Origin: Siphonodentalium dalli
Lineage: Eukaryota; Mollusca; Scaphopoda; Gadilida; Siphonodentaliidae
DNA length: 64,000 nucleotides
Assembly (NCBI GenBank): GCA_032622095.1
Contig: CP136068.1
Location: 153,659,151 to 153,723,150 of the forward strand
Reading direction: 5' to 3'
Each line of letters starts with the position of its first letter. Positions within the stretch are counted from its first letter, which is position 1. Under the pieces are notes generated by a model. It was not told the origin of the DNA. It ran no database searches and saw nothing but the letters and a program-made list of their open reading frames with translations. Shown here piece by piece: positions 1 through 14,593 of this stretch. Position numbers and translations under genes: made by a program.

Positions 1-3000
1 TATATTATGTGATGCCCTTCCTCCATAAATTATACGTGGTTCTTTGTGTACGTGAGTGTATATAACTATCATTCCTGACTGACATTAATTATTTTATTTT
101 ATATTTTATGTCAGTATATTATGTGATGCCCTTCCTCCATAAGTTATACGTGGTTCTTTGTGTACGTGAGTGTATATAACTACCATTCCTGACTCACATT
201 AATTCTTTTATTTTATATTTTATGTCAGTATATTATGTGATGCCCTTCCTCCATAAATTATACGTGGTTCTTTGTGTACGTGAGTGTATATAACTACCAT
301 TCCTGACTCACATTAATTATTTTATTTTATATTTTATGTCAGTATATTATGTGATGCCCTTCCTCCATAAATTATACGTGGTTCTTTGTGTACGTGAGTG
401 TATATAACTATCATTCCTGACTCACATTAATTATTTTATTTTATATTTTATGTCAGTATATTATGTGATGCCCTTCCTCCATAAATTATACGTGGTTCTT
501 TGTGTACGTGAGTGTATATAACTATCATTCCTGACTGACATTAATTATTTTATTTTATATTTTATGTCAGTATATTATGTGATGCCCTTCCTCCATAAGT
601 TATACGTGGTTCTTTGTGTACGTGAGTGTATATAACTACCATTCCTGACTCACATTAATTATTTTATTTTATATTTTATGTCAGTATATTATGTGATGCC
701 CTTCCTCCATAAGTTATACGTGGTTCTTTGTGTACGTGAGTGTATATAACTACCATTCCTGACTCACATTAATTATTTTATTTTATATTTTATGTCAGTA
801 TATTATGTGATGCCCTTCCTCCATAAGTTATACGTGGTTCTTTGTGTACGTGAGTGTATATAACTACCATTCCTGACTCACATTAATTCTTTTATTTTAT
901 ATGTTATGTCAGTATATTATGTGATGCCCTTCCTCCATAAATTATACGTGGTTCTTTGTGTACGTGAGGGTATATAACTATCATTCCTGACTCACATTAA
1001 TTATTTATTTTATATTTTATGTCAGTATATTATGTGATGCCCTTCCTCCATAAGTTATACGTGGTTCTTTGTGTACGTGAGGGTATATAACTATCATTCC
1101 TGACTCACATTAATTATTTATTTTATATTTTATGTCAGTATATTATGTGATGCCCTTCGTCCATAAGTTATACGTGGTTCTTTGTGTACGTGAGGGTATA
1201 TAACTACCATTCCTGACTCACATTAATTCTTTTATTTTATATTTTATGTCAGTATAGTATGTGATGCCCTTCCTCCATAAATTATACGTGGTTCTTTGTG
1301 TACGTGAGTGTATATAACTACCATTCCTGACTGACATTAATTCTTTTATATTATATTTTATGTCAGTATATTATGTGATGCCCTTCCTCCATAAGTTATA
1401 CGTGGTTCTTTGTGTACGTGAGTGTATATAACTACCATTCCTGACTCACATTAATTCTTTTATTTTATATTTTATGTCAGTATATTATGTGATGCCCTTC
1501 CTCCATAAGTTATACGTGGTTCTTTGTGTACGTGAGGGTATATAACTATCATTCCTGACTCACATTAATTATTTATTTTATATTTTATGTCAGTATATTA
1601 TGTGATACCTTTCCTCCATAAGTTATACGTGGTTCTTTGTGTACGTGAGTGTATATAACTACCATTCCTGACTGACATTAATTATTTTATTTTATATTTT
1701 ATGTCAGTATATTATGTGATACCTTTCCTCCATAAGTTTTACGTGGTTCTTTGTGTACATGAGGGTATATAACTATCATTCCTGACTCACATTAATTATT
1801 TATTTTATATTTTATGTCAGTATATTATGTGATGCCCTTCCTCCATAAATTATACGTGGTTCTGTGTGTACGTGAGTGTATATAACTATCATTCCTGACT
1901 CACATTAATTATTTTATTTTATATTTTATGTCAGTATATTATGTGATGCCCTTCCTCCATAAGTTATACGTCGTTCTTTGTGTACGTGAGTGTATATAAC
2001 TACCATTCCTGACTCACATTAAATATTTTATTTTATATTTTATGTCAGTATATTATGTGATGCCCTTCCTCCATAAATTATACGTGGTTCTTTGTGTACG
2101 TGAGTGTATATAACTACCATTCCTGACTGACATTAATTCTTTTATTTTATATTTTATGTCAGTATATTATGTGATGCCCTTCCTCCATAAATTATACGTG
2201 GTTCTTTGTGTACGTGAGTGTATATAACTACCATTCCTGACTCACATTAATTATTTTATTTTATATTTTATGTCAGTATATTATGTGATGCCCTTCCTCC
2301 ATAAATTATACGTGGTTCTTTGTGTACGTGAGGGTATATAACTACCATTCCTGACTCACATTAATTATTTTATTTTATATTTTATGTCAGTATATTATGT
2401 GATGCCCTTCCCCCATAAATTATACGTGGTTCTTTGTGTACGTGAGTGTATATAACTACCATTCCTGACTGACATTAATTATTTTATTTTATATTTTATG
2501 TCAGTATATTATGTGATACCTTTCCTCCATAAGTTTTACGTGGTTCTTTGTGTACATGAGGGTATATAACTATCATTCCTGACTCACATTAATTATTTAT
2601 TTTATATTTTATGTCAGTATATTATGTGATGCCCTTCCTCCATAAATTATACGTGGTTCTGTGTGTACGTGAGTGTATATAACTATCATTCCTGACTCAC
2701 ATTAATTATTTTATTTTATATTTTATGTCAGTATATTATGTGATGCCCTTCCTCCATAAGTTATACGTGGTTCTTTGTGTACGTGAGTGTATATAACTAC
2801 CATTCCTGACTCACATTAAATATTTTATTTTATATTTTATGTCAGTATATTATGTGATGCCCTTCCTCCATAAATTATACGTGGTTCTTTGTGTACGTGA
2901 GTGTATATAACTACCATTCCTGACTGACATTAATTCTTTTATTTTATATTTTATGTCAGTATATTATGTGATGCCCTTCCTCCATAAATTATACGTGGTT

Positions 3001-6000
3001 CTTTGTGTACGTGAGTGTATATAACTATCATTCCTGACTCACATTAATTATTTTATTTTATATTTTATGTCAGTATATTATGTGATGCCCTTCCTCCATA
3101 AATTATACGTGGTTCTTTGTGTACGTGAGTGTATATAACTATCATTCCTGACTGACATTAATTATTTTATTTTATATTTTATGTCAGTATATTATGTGAT
3201 GCCCTTCCTCCATAAGTTATACGTGGTTCTTTGTGTACGTGAGTGTATATAACTACCATTCCTGACTCACATTAATTATTTTATTTTATATTTTATGTCA
3301 GTATATTATGTGATGCCCTTCCTCCATAAGTTATACGTGGTTCTTTGTGTACGTGAGTGTATATAACTACCATTCCTGACTCACATTAATTATTTTATTT
3401 TATATTTTATGTCAGTATATTATGTGATGCCCTTCCTCCATAAGTTATACGTGGTTCTTTGTGTACGTGAGTGTATATAACTACCATTCCTGACTCACAT
3501 TAATTCTTTTATTTTATATTTTATGTCAGTATATTATGTGATGCCCTTCCTCCATAAATTATACGTGGTTCTTTGTGTACGTGAGGGTATATAACTATCA
3601 TTCCTGACTCACATTAATTATTTATTTTATATTTTATGTCAGTATATTATGTGATGCCCTTCCTCCATAAGTTATACGTGGTTCTTTGTGTACGTGAGGG
3701 TATATAACTATCATTCCTGACTCACATTAATTATTTATTTTATATTTTATGTCAGTATATTATGTGATGCCCTTCGTCCATAAGTTATACGTGGTTCTTT
3801 GTGTACGTGAGGGTATATAACTACCATTCCTGACTCACATTAATTCTTTTATTTTATATTTTATGTCAGTATAGTATGTGATGCCCTTCCTCCATAAATT
3901 ATACGTGGTTTTTTGTGTACGTGAGTGTATATAACTACCATTCCTGACTGACATTAATTCTTTTATATTATATTTTATGTCAGTATATTATGTGATGCCC
4001 TTCCTCCATAAGTTATACGTGGTTCTTTGTGTACGTGAGTGTATATAACTACCATTCCTGACTCACATTAATTCTTTTATTTTATATTTTATGTCAGTAT
4101 ATTATGTGATGCCCTTCCTCCATAAGTTATACGTGGTTCTTTGTGTACGTGAGGGTATATAACTATCATTCCTGACTCACATTAATTATTTATTTTATAT
4201 TTTATGTCAGTATATTATGTGATACCTTTCCTCCATAAGTTATACGTGGTTCTTTGTGTACGTGAGTGTATATAACTACCATTCCTGACTGACATTAATT
4301 ATTTTATTTTATATTTTATGTCAGTATATTATGTGATACCTTTCCTCCATAAGTTTTACGTGGTTCTTTGTGTACATGAGGGTATATAACTATCATTCCT
4401 GACTCACATTAATTATTTATTTTATATTTTATGTCAGTATATTATGTGATGCCCTTCCTCCATAAATTATACGTGGTTCTGTGTGTACGTGAGTGTATAT
4501 AACTATCATTCCTGACTCACATTAATTATTTTATTTTATATTTTATGTCAGTATATTATGTGATGCCCTTCCTCCATAAGTTATACGTGGTTCTTTGTGT
4601 ACGTGAGTGTATATAACTACCATTCCTGACTCACATTAAATATTTTATTTTATATTTTATGTCAGTATATTATGTGATGCCCTTCCTCCATAAATTATAC
4701 GTGGTTCTTTGTGTACGTGGGTGTATATAACTACCATTCCTGACTGACATTAATTCTTTTATTTTATATTTTATGTCAGTATATTATGTGATGCCCTTCC
4801 TCCATAAATTATACGTGGTTCTTTGTGTACGTGAGTGTATATAACTACCATTCCTGACTCACATTAATTATTTTATTTTATATTTTATGTCAGTATATTA
4901 TGTGATGCCCTTCCTCCATAAATTATACGTGGTTCTTTGTGTACGTGAGGGTATATAACTACCATTCCTGACTCACATTAATTATTTTATTTTATATTTT
5001 ATGTCAGTATATTATGTGATGCCCTTCCCCCATAAATTATACGTGGTTCTTTGTGTACGTGAGTGTATATAACTACCATTCCTGAATGACATTAATTATT
5101 TTATTTTATATTTTATGTCAGTATATTATGTGATACCTTTCCTCCATAAGTTTTACGTGGTTCTTTGTGTACATGAGGGTATATAACTATCATTCCTGAC
5201 TCACATTAATTATTTATTTTATATTTTATGTCAGTATATTATGTGATGCCCTTCCTCCATAAATTATACGTGGTTCTGTGTGTACGTGAGTGTATATAAC
5301 TATCATTCCTGACTCACATTAATTATTTTATTTTATATTTTATGTCAGTATATTATGTGATGCCCTTCCTCCATAAGTTATACGTGGTTCTTTGTGTACG
5401 TGAGTGTATATAACTACCATTCCTGACTCACATTAAATATTTTATTTTATATTTTATGTCAGTATATTATGTGATGCCCTTCCTCCATAAATTATACGTG
5501 GTTCTTTGTGTACGTGAGTGTATATAACTACCATTCCTGACTCACATTAATTCTTTTATTTTATATTTTATGTCAGTATATTATGTGATGCCCTTCCTCC
5601 ATAAATTATACGTGGTTCTTTGTGTACGTGAGGGTATATAACTATCATTCCTGACTCACATTAATTATTTATTTTATATTTTATGTCAGTATATTATGTG
5701 ATGCCCTTCCTCCATAAGTTATACGTGGTTCTTTGTGTACGTGAGGGTATATAACTATCATTCCTGACTCACATTAATTATTTATTTTATATTTTATGTC
5801 AGTATATTATGTGATGCCCTTCGTCCATAAGTTATACGTGGTTCTTTGTGTACGTGAGGGTATATAACTACCATTCCTGACTCACATTAATTCTTTTATT
5901 TTATATTTTATGTCAGTATAGTATGTGATGCCCTTCCTCCATAAATTATACGTGGTTTTTTGTGTACGTGAGTGTATATAACTACCATTCCTGACTGACA

Positions 6001-9000
6001 TTAATTCTTTTATATTATATTTTATGTCAGTATATTATGTGATGCCCTTCCTCCATAAGTTATACGTGGTTCTTTGTGTACGTGAGTGTATATAACTACC
6101 ATTCCTGACTCACATTAATTCTTTTATTTTATATTTTATGTCAGTATATTATGTGATGCCCTTCCTCCATAAGTTATACGTGGTTCTTTGTGTACGTGAG
6201 GGTATATAACTATCATTCCTGACTCACATTAATTATTTATTTTATATTTTATGTCAGTATATTATGTGATACCTTTCCTCCATAAGTTATACGTGGTTCT
6301 TTGTGTACGTGAGTGTATATAACTACCATTCCTGACTGACATTAATTATTTTATTTTATATTTTATGTCAGTATATTATGTGATACCTTTCCTCCATAAG
6401 TTTTACGTGGTTCTTTGTGTACATGAGGGTATATAACTATCATTCCTGACTCACATTAATTATTTATTTTATATTTTATGTCAGTATATTATGTGATGCC
6501 CTTCCTCCATAAATTATACGTGGTTCTGTGTGTACGTGAGTGTATATAACTATCATTCCTGACTCACATTAATTATTTTATTTTATATTTTATGTCAGTA
6601 TATTATGTGATGCCCTTCCTCCATAAGTTATACGTGGTTCTTTGTGTACGTGAGTGTATATAACTACCATTCCTGACTCACATTAAATATTTTATTTTAT
6701 ATTTTATGTCAGTATATTATGTGATGCCCTTCCTCCATAAATTATACGTGGTTCTTTGTGTACGTGGGTGTATATAACTACCATTCCTGACTGACATTAA
6801 TTCTTTTATTTTATATTTTATGTCAGTATATTATGTGATGCCCTTCCTCCATAAATTATACGTGGTTCTTTGTGTACGTGAGTGTATATAACTACCATTC
6901 CTGACTCACATTAATTATTTTATTTTATATTTTATGTCAGTATATTATGTGATGCCCTTCCTCCATAAATTATACGTGGTTCTTTGTGTACGTGAGGGTA
7001 TATAACTACCATTCCTGACTCACATTAATTATTTTATTTTATATTTTATGTCAGTATATTATGTGATGCCCTTCCCCCATAAATTATACGTGGTTCTTTG
7101 TGTACGTGAGTGTATATAACTACCATTCCTGAATGACATTAATTATTTTATTTTATATTTTATGTCAGTATATTATGTGATACCTTTCCTCCATAAGTTT
7201 TACGTGGTTCTTTGTGTACATGAGGGTATATAACTATCATTCCTGACTCACATTAATTATTTATTTTATATTTTATGTCAGTATATTATGTGATGCCCTT
7301 CCTCCATAAATTATACGTGGTTCTGTGTGTACGTGAGTGTATATAACTATCATTCCTGACTCACATTAATTATTTTATTTTATATTTTATGTCAGTATAT
7401 TATGTGATGCCCTTCCTCCATAAGTTATACGTGGTTCTTTGTGTACGTGAGTGTATATAACTACCATTCCTGACTCACATTAAATATTTTATTTTATATT
7501 TTATGTCAGTATATTATGTGATGCCCTTCCTCCATAAATTATACGTGGTTCTTTGTGTACGTGAGTGTATATAACTACCATTCCTGACTGACATTAATTC
7601 TTTTATTTTATATTTTATGTCAGTATATTATGTGATGCCCTTCCTCCATAAATTATACGTGGTTCTTTGTGTACGTGAGTGTATATAACTACCATTCCTG
7701 ACTCACATTAATTATTTTATTTTATATTTTATGTCAGTATATTATGTGATGCCCTTCCTCCATAAATTATACGTGGTTCTTTGTGTACGTGAGGGTATAT
7801 AACTACCATTCCTGACTCACATTAATTATTTTATTTTATATTTTATGTCAGTATATTATGTGATGCCCTTCCTCCATAAATTATACGTGGTTCTTTGTGT
7901 ACGTGAGGGTATATAACTACCATTCCTGACTCACATTAATTATTTTATTTTATATTTTATGTCAGTATATTATGTGATGCCCTTCCCCCATAAATTATAC
8001 GTGGTTCTTTGTGTACGTGAGTGTATATAACTATCATTCCTGACTCACATTAATTATTTTATTTTATATTTTATGTCAGTATATTATGTGATGCCCTTCC
8101 TCCATAAGTTATACGTGGTTCTTTGTGTACGTGAGGGTATATAACTATCATTCCTGACTCACATTAATTATTTATTTTATATTTTATGTCAGTATATTAT
8201 GTGATGCCCTTCCTCCATAAGTTATACGTGGTTCTTTGTGTACGTGAGGGTATATAACTACCATTCCTGACTCACATTAATTCTTTTATTTTATATTTTA
8301 TGTCAGTATAGTATGTGATGCCCTTCCTCCATAAATTATACGTGGTTCTTTGTGTACGTGAGTGTATATAACTACCATTCCTGACTGACATTAATTCTTT
8401 TATATTATATTTTATGTCAGTATATTATGTGATGCCCTTCCTCCATAAGTTATACGTGGTTCTTTGTGTACGTGAGTGTATATAACTACCATTCCTGACT
8501 CACATTAATTCTTTTATTTTATATTTTATGTCAGTATATTATGTGATGCCCTTCCTCCATAAGTTATACGTGGTTCTTTGTGTACGTGAGGGTATATAAC
8601 TATCATTCCTGACTCACATTAATTATTTATTTTATATTTTATGTCAGTATATTATGTGATACCTTTCCTCCATAAGTTATACGTGGTTCTTTGTGTACGT
8701 GAGTGTATATAACTACCATTCCTGACTGACATTAATTATTTTATTTTATATTTTATGTCAGTATATTATGTGATGCCCTTCCTCCATAAGTTATACGTGG
8801 TTCTTTGTGTACATGAGGGTATATAACTATCATTCCTGACTCACATTAATTATTTATTTTATATTTTATGTCAGTATATTATGTGATGCCCTTCCTCCAT
8901 AAATTATACGTGGTTCTGTGTGTACGTGAGTGTATATAACTATCATTCCTGACTCACATTAATTATTTTATTTTATATTTTATGTCAGTATATTATGTGA

Positions 9001-10797
9001 TGCCCTTCCTCCATAAGTTATACGTGGTTCTTTGTGTACGTGAGTGTATATAACTACCATTCCTGACTCACATTAAATATTTTATTTTATATTGTATGTC
9101 AGTATATTATGTGATGCCCTTCCTCCATAAATTATACGTGGTTCTTTGTGTACGTGAGTGTATATAACTACCATTCCTGACTGACATTAATTCTTTTATT
9201 TTATATTTTATGTCAGTATATTATGTGATGCCCTTCCTCCATAAATTATACGTGGTTCTTTGTGTACGTGAGTGTATATAACTACCATTCCTGACTCACA
9301 TTAATTATTTTATTTTATATTTTATGTCAGTATATTATGTGATGCCCTTCCTCCATAAATTATACGTGGTTCTTTGTGTACGTGAGGGTATATAACTACC
9401 ATTCCTGACTCACATTAATTATTTTATTTTATATTTTATGTCAGTATATTATGTGATGCCCTTCCTCCATAAATTATACGTGGTTCTTTGTGTACGTGAG
9501 GGTATATAACTACCATTCCTGACTGACATTAATTAATTTATTTTATATTTTATGTCAGTATATTATGTGATGCCCTTCCTCCATAAATTATACGTGGTTC
9601 TTTGTGTACGTGAGGGTATATAACTACCATTCCTGACTCACATTAATTATTTTATTTTATATTTTATGTCAGTATATTATGTGATGCCCTTCCTCCATAA
9701 GTTATACGTGGTTCTTTGTGTACGTGAGGGTATATAACTACCATTCCTGACTGACATTAATTATTTTATTTTATATTTTATGTCAGTATATTATGTGATG
9801 CCCTTCCTCCATAAATTATACGTGGTTCTTTGTGTACGTGAGGGTATATAACTACCATTCCTGACTGACATTAATTATTTTATTTTATATTTTATGTCAG
9901 TATATTATGTGATGCCCTTCCTCCATAAATTATACGTGGTTCTTTGTGTACGTGAGGGTATATAACTACCATTCCTGACTCACATTAATTATTTTATTTT
10001 ATATTTTATGTCAGTATATTATGTGATGCCCTTCCTCCATAAATTATACGTGGTTCTTTGTGTACGTGAGTGTATATAACTACCATTCCTGACTCACATT
10101 AATTATTTTATTTTATATTTTATGTCAGTATATTATGTGATGCCCTTCCTCCATAAATTATACGTGGTTCTTTGTGTACGTGAGTGTATATAACTACCAT
10201 TCCTGACTCACATTAATTCTTTTATTTTATATTTTATGTCAGTATATTATGTGATGCCCTTCCTCCATAAATTATACGTGGTTCTTTGTGTACGTGAGGG
10301 TATATAACTACCATTCCTGACTGACATTAATTATTTTATTTTATATTTTATGTCAGTATATTATGTGATGCCCTTCCTCCATAAATTATACGTGGTTCTT
10401 TGTGTACGTGAGGGTATATAACTACCATTCCTGACTCACATTAATTATTTTATTTTATATTTTATGTCAGTATATTATGTGATGCCCTTCCTCCATAAGT
10501 TATACGTGGTTCTTTGTGTACGTGAGTGTATATAACTACCATTCCTTACTCACATTAATTATTTTATTTTGTATTTTATGTCAGTATATTATGTGATGCC
10601 CTTCCTCCATAAGTTATACGTGGTTCTTTGTGTACGTGAGTGTATATAACTACCATTCCTGACTCACATTAATTATTTTATTTTATATTTTATGTCAGTA
10701 TATTATGTGATGCCCTTCCTCCATAAATTATACGTGGTTCTTTGTGTACGTGAGGGTATATAACTATCATTCCTGACTGACATTAATTATTTTATTT
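1..10797. repeat. 114-bp satellite array, about 95 monomers, open at the left edge
   Basis: The monomer starts 'tatattatgtgatgccctt' and recurs every 114 bp (positions 1, 115, 229 and on). Some monomers are 113 bp because one T is lost in the T-rich part. Monomers differ at a few sites: ccataaat/ccataagt, gtgagtg/gtgaggg, ctaccatt/ctatcatt, gactcac/gactgac. Rare variants mark larger duplicated blocks, for example 'ttcgtcc' near 1157, 3774 and 5821. No reading frame or RNA gene is visible. The array decays at about 10790, where the T-rich end turns into a unique sequence containing 'gagtatagtagga'. The array continues beyond the left edge. Confidence 0.98.
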
Positions 10798-11500
10798 GCT
10801 ATTTTATGTTGAGTATAGTAGGAAGTTCCCCCATAAATGGTTGAATTTAAATAGAGTCTTCCTTTAAGCTAAATTCAGCTTATCGGATCGGAGTTTCAAA
10901 CACTACATGCGCAGTTTCTCCACTTCCAACAAAATATTACCAAGTGATAACAATCTATATTGGTATTGTATGTGTCTAACTGACATTTAAACAAACCACA
11001 TCAATTATGGCGATGTAACTGACCTGATGACTATCGTCCCGTAATTTCCTCCCAGTTGACATTTGATATGTTTTTATTTTAACTGTTCATCCTATGGGAT
11101 TCCATTGATCCAACTATATATACAAACGTATATATTTCCACTATAACTCACCGTGGCCATCAACATTAACTTAAACAGATATTCCCCCAACAATATCAAC
11201 ACATTTAACATTATTAAAAGAGGTGAATGCTACCATGGGTGCGTTCTGGCCTTCATGTGGCGGGATATATACCATTGGGACAACATTGGAAATATATGGT
11301 CTCCATACCGTTGTTCATGCTGTCCACGATGCTATTTTTTTGGTCACCAGTTGGTGTCGGACAACATCTTCACAGAGCCAAACATTATTGAATCCATTAT
11401 AATAACTTCGGCAAATTTCCTAACTCAACTTTACTTTTACAGCACATTATATATATATATTATATTAAACAAAATATTTTACTCTTATAATATATATATA
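10798..11500. other. Satellite edge and non-coding spacer
   Basis: The first 50 bases resemble the continuation of the ancestral repeat from which the satellite monomer was cut (compare 38690-38830). The rest is AT-rich with a TA-rich run ending exactly where the Helitron begins. A short open frame from 11153 looks accidental: it has low-complexity composition and runs into the transposon. I see no gene. Confidence 0.6.
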
Positions 11501-12225
11501 CTAGCCGATGAGCCAGACGTTGTCCGGGCTATTAAAAAACCAAATTTCAAGTCGATAGCTCCACCCGTTTCCGAGATCTGGTCTGCGCAAGCGCGAATCT
11601 GGCGTCGCACGGGCTCGGCGACCCGATAAAATTCGTATCCGGGGCAAGATACATTCACATGCCAAATTTCAAGTCGATAGCTCCACCCGTTTCCGAGATC
11701 TCGTCTGCGCATGCGCGAAGCTGGCGTCGAGCCCGACGTTGTCCGGGCTATTCAAAAACCAAATTTCAAGTCGATGAGCCCGACGTTGTCCGGGCTATTC
11801 AAAAACCAAATTTCAAGTCGATAGCTCTACCCGTTTCCGAGATCTGGTCTGCGCATGCGCGAAGCTGGCGTCGCACGGGCTCGGCGACCCGATAAAATTT
11901 GTATCCGGGGCAAGATACATTCACATACCAAATTTCAAGTCGATAGCTCTACCCGTTTCCGAGATCTCGTCTGCGCATGCGCGAAGCTGGCGTCGCACGG
12001 GCTCGGCGACCCGATAAAATTCGTATCCGGGGCAAGATACATTCAAAAACCAAATTTCAAGTCGATAGCTCCACCAGTTTCCGAGATCTCGTCTGCGCAT
12101 GCGCTGCACGGGCGTCACACGGGCTCGCAAATACGACAACGACCACCGCCTGGTCAAACTACACACACGTACCAAGTTTCGTCCCGATCGGTCAAGAATC
12201 GTAGATTTGTATTAATGACAAACAA

Positions 12226-12258
<33 letters not shown>

Positions 12259-12280
12259 GGTCTTCAAAATAAATATGAGA
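11501..12280 (-). mobile_element. Non-autonomous Helitron with internal tandem repeats
   Basis: Read on the minus strand it ends in a GC-rich hairpin (arms agcccgg / ctggct, 11511-11530), about 10 bases before a terminal CTAG at 11501-11504. The minus-strand 5' end is TC (12279-12280). The flanks are A at 11500 and T at 12281, the A|T insertion site expected of Helitrons, with no target duplication. Inside are about four copies of a roughly 120-bp unit containing 'aaatttcaagtcgatagct', 'gtttccgagatct' and 'tctgcgcatgcgcgaagc', plus a (GACA)n run near the 5' end. There is no Rep/helicase coding, so it is non-autonomous. The terminal hairpin is present two more times inside (11730-11749 and 11777-11796). 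Short open frames across the repeat are by-products. Confidence 0.85.
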
Positions 12281-12361
12281 TAGTTCAGATCGGGTTGTCC
12301 CTAATCGGGCTGTCCCAGGTCGATCGAGTGAGTTGTCTCTGGTTCGGGTGGTCCTGTTTCC

Positions 12362-13285
12362 CGTTATAGATCATGCCATGAATCTCTGCTCTGCATGGTT
12401 ACGCCCGTATAGATCATATTCCACCAGTACAAAACATGGGATCTTTTTGATGATCTGACCTGTTCTGACATGGAACTTTATAACATTGAACAACAAGGGG
12501 AATATATTTCTTTGTTAATATTTCTTCCTCAATAATCTAATTCACATTAGGGGGTGTTCGACATTACATGCTTTTTTGCAACTTTTGTGAGCCATCTGCT
12601 GATAAAGTCACTTAAATTTAGCAATTTTGGGCTGGGACATTCGCCTATACAGGAGGGTATCACACCCCTCCCCTGAATCCTGAATACCAGTTAATTTTGG
12701 GGGGTGAATCCTGAATACATGTTGAGAAATAATATGCGATAAATGACATACAAATTGACTGTTTTAATATTAGACAGATACAAGCAGAAGTTACATAGAC
12801 ACATTATGATCCATTATACCTGACATGATATTGGAGTAGAGTATTATGGGTGTTATGAGGCCGTTATGATACGATTACTGATACTTTATGATGGCATGGT
12901 TGTCGAATATGCACAAGAAGCTATTCTACCCACTCATTCATACAGATAACTAGTACAAAATATTATTTTGCGCCATCAAACCTGCGTCCAAGATGTTTTG
13001 CTTGAACCCGAATACCAGTTAATTCCGGGGTATGAATCCCGCGTACGGCTTCAAAACACCCTGAATCTCGCGTACCGAAAGGGGGGGGGGTGATACCCTC
13101 ATACAGTGAAGTACATTAATAAGCAAGAGGTAATAACTAAAACATATGTTACATGCACTGTTATTCAATGTTATGCATTTCCCTGTCGCGCCATCAAAAT
13201 GTTCTCATGTTTTGTACTGGTGGAATATAATCTCTACAGTCGTAACTAAAGTAGAAATTCATGGCATGATATAGTTCCACCTGTA
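12362..13285. mobile_element. DNA transposon remnant with about 85-bp inverted ends
   Basis: The left end (12362-12450) holds 'gatcatgccatgaat' and 'ccaccagtacaaaacatg'. The right end (13190-13285) holds the reverse complements 'attcatggcatgat' and 'catgttttgtactggtgg' in mirrored order. The interior holds a second, younger-looking MITE (12645-13107). No transposase frame is visible, so the superfamily is unknown. Confidence 0.6.
12645..13107. mobile_element. MITE nested in 12362-13285
   Basis: The ends are inverted: 'ctatacaggagggtatcac' on the left and 'gtgataccctcatacag' on the right. Each is followed inward by a C/G run and by 'gaataccagttaatt', which occurs in both halves. The G run near 13081 is a homopolymer that could carry assembly error. 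Confidence 0.55.
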
Positions 13286-14095
13286 ACCAAGTCCCTGCGT
13301 GGGTTCTTTGAATTCTACTGTTTTATTATCGGGCATAAGATATGAGGAAAATATTTATTGGCCAGGAATTCCTCGTCAATCTGCAAGATTTAAAAATAAA
13401 CTGGTCGGCATTATGTTTTCCTCGCCATTATTGTTTGTTATGCGATCCCAATTCTGCTACTAAATGCACGATCAATCATTCCTTCGTTATCGGGAAAACA
13501 TCACCTGATGAATGGCCGGTAAATAGACTTCATTTCTTCGTGATTTCATCAAGAATAGATCAGTTCACGAAACGAATGAGCTAAATGCTGCGTTAATTTA
13601 CCTGTCAAGACTACCCCTCATTCTAAATATCAGACGGAGTTTTGTTGCCGAGGTAGACAAGTTACTCCAGACTTTCTGTTGATAGATAGAGCGGCGTTAT
13701 TATTGCGTGTATGAAGTATAGCGGAGTCCACAGCACGAACGTTAGGTACCTCTGACTGGTGACTTTAGTGATTCAATCCGATCATGTCTCCTTTATGCTG
13801 CCGAAGTCGAGAATATAAAGATGCCCTGTCCGATTTAATATGACAAAATACTCCAGACTCACTACTGCATATAGCTGTGGAGTCTGTGTTTTAGCCATAA
13901 CTGGTCCAGATGTAGACTTTCAAGAGAGGAAGTTTTAACACGTTTTGGATTTTTGTCAGCCTAACAAAAATTCCAATGATCGACTCTTATAAAGAGCGAC
14001 CATGACTCCATCGCCCAAATTTGGTATATAATAAAGTTAAGATAAAAATAATCAGTTATTAGATTTTTTCAACGTTTTCGACGTATTAAAGTGAT
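13286..14095. other. Non-coding stretch, nothing recognised
   Basis: No open frame with protein-like composition, no inverted ends and no tandem repeat were found. A frame of 80 codons from 13342 has no recognisable motif. Confidence 0.4.
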
Positions 14096-14099
14096 GTGA

Positions 14100-14423
14100 A
14101 ACACTCCGGTATAGGTTGATAGTTATGTTTACAAACTTAATCCATACTGGCAAAACATACCTTCATTATTATACATTAATTAAATTCAATGACTCTCGAT
14201 GGCGAAATCTTTTTCGTTACTTTATCGCCGATAGTTGCGTCCCGAATCGAGAAGTAAATATTTAGAATTGAGCGTGGTTTAGATGATGTTTTCTGTGGAG
14301 TGGTACCGTCGATTTGCTTGGGATTTTCGACGATGTAATCGAATGCTATATTCCTCCAGTTGGCATACTGCCTGAATACTAAATTAACAGTTTAACGCAC
14401 CCGAACAAGTCCATAATATGTCT
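14100..14423 (+). mobile_element. TTAA-flanked MITE, family C, copy 1
   Basis: It starts 'agtgatgtgaaacactccgg' and ends 'gaacaagtccataatatgtc', with TTAA on both sides (14096-14099, 14424-14427). The ends are only weakly inverted. The same sequence recurs at 17462-17794 (minus), 19002-19374 and 33500-33863. TTAA targets are typical of piggyBac-type elements; that assignment is inferred. Confidence 0.8.
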
Positions 14424-14593
14424 TTAATTTATGAATGATTTGTGCATTTTCGCGATGCCTGTCTTATATACAGTAGTTAGTATACTACGTAAAACAAATC
14501 AAGTGGCAGCAAAACGGTTTTGCTGCCACGTAAAATCGTTATCATAACAGCCAATCAGATTCAATCTGCGAATGGACTGTCGTTCAATCGGTA

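Noticed and set aside
1-10797. CRISPR-like regular repeats
   Set aside because: The whole 114 bp is repeated with no unique spacers, and the sequence is a eukaryotic satellite.
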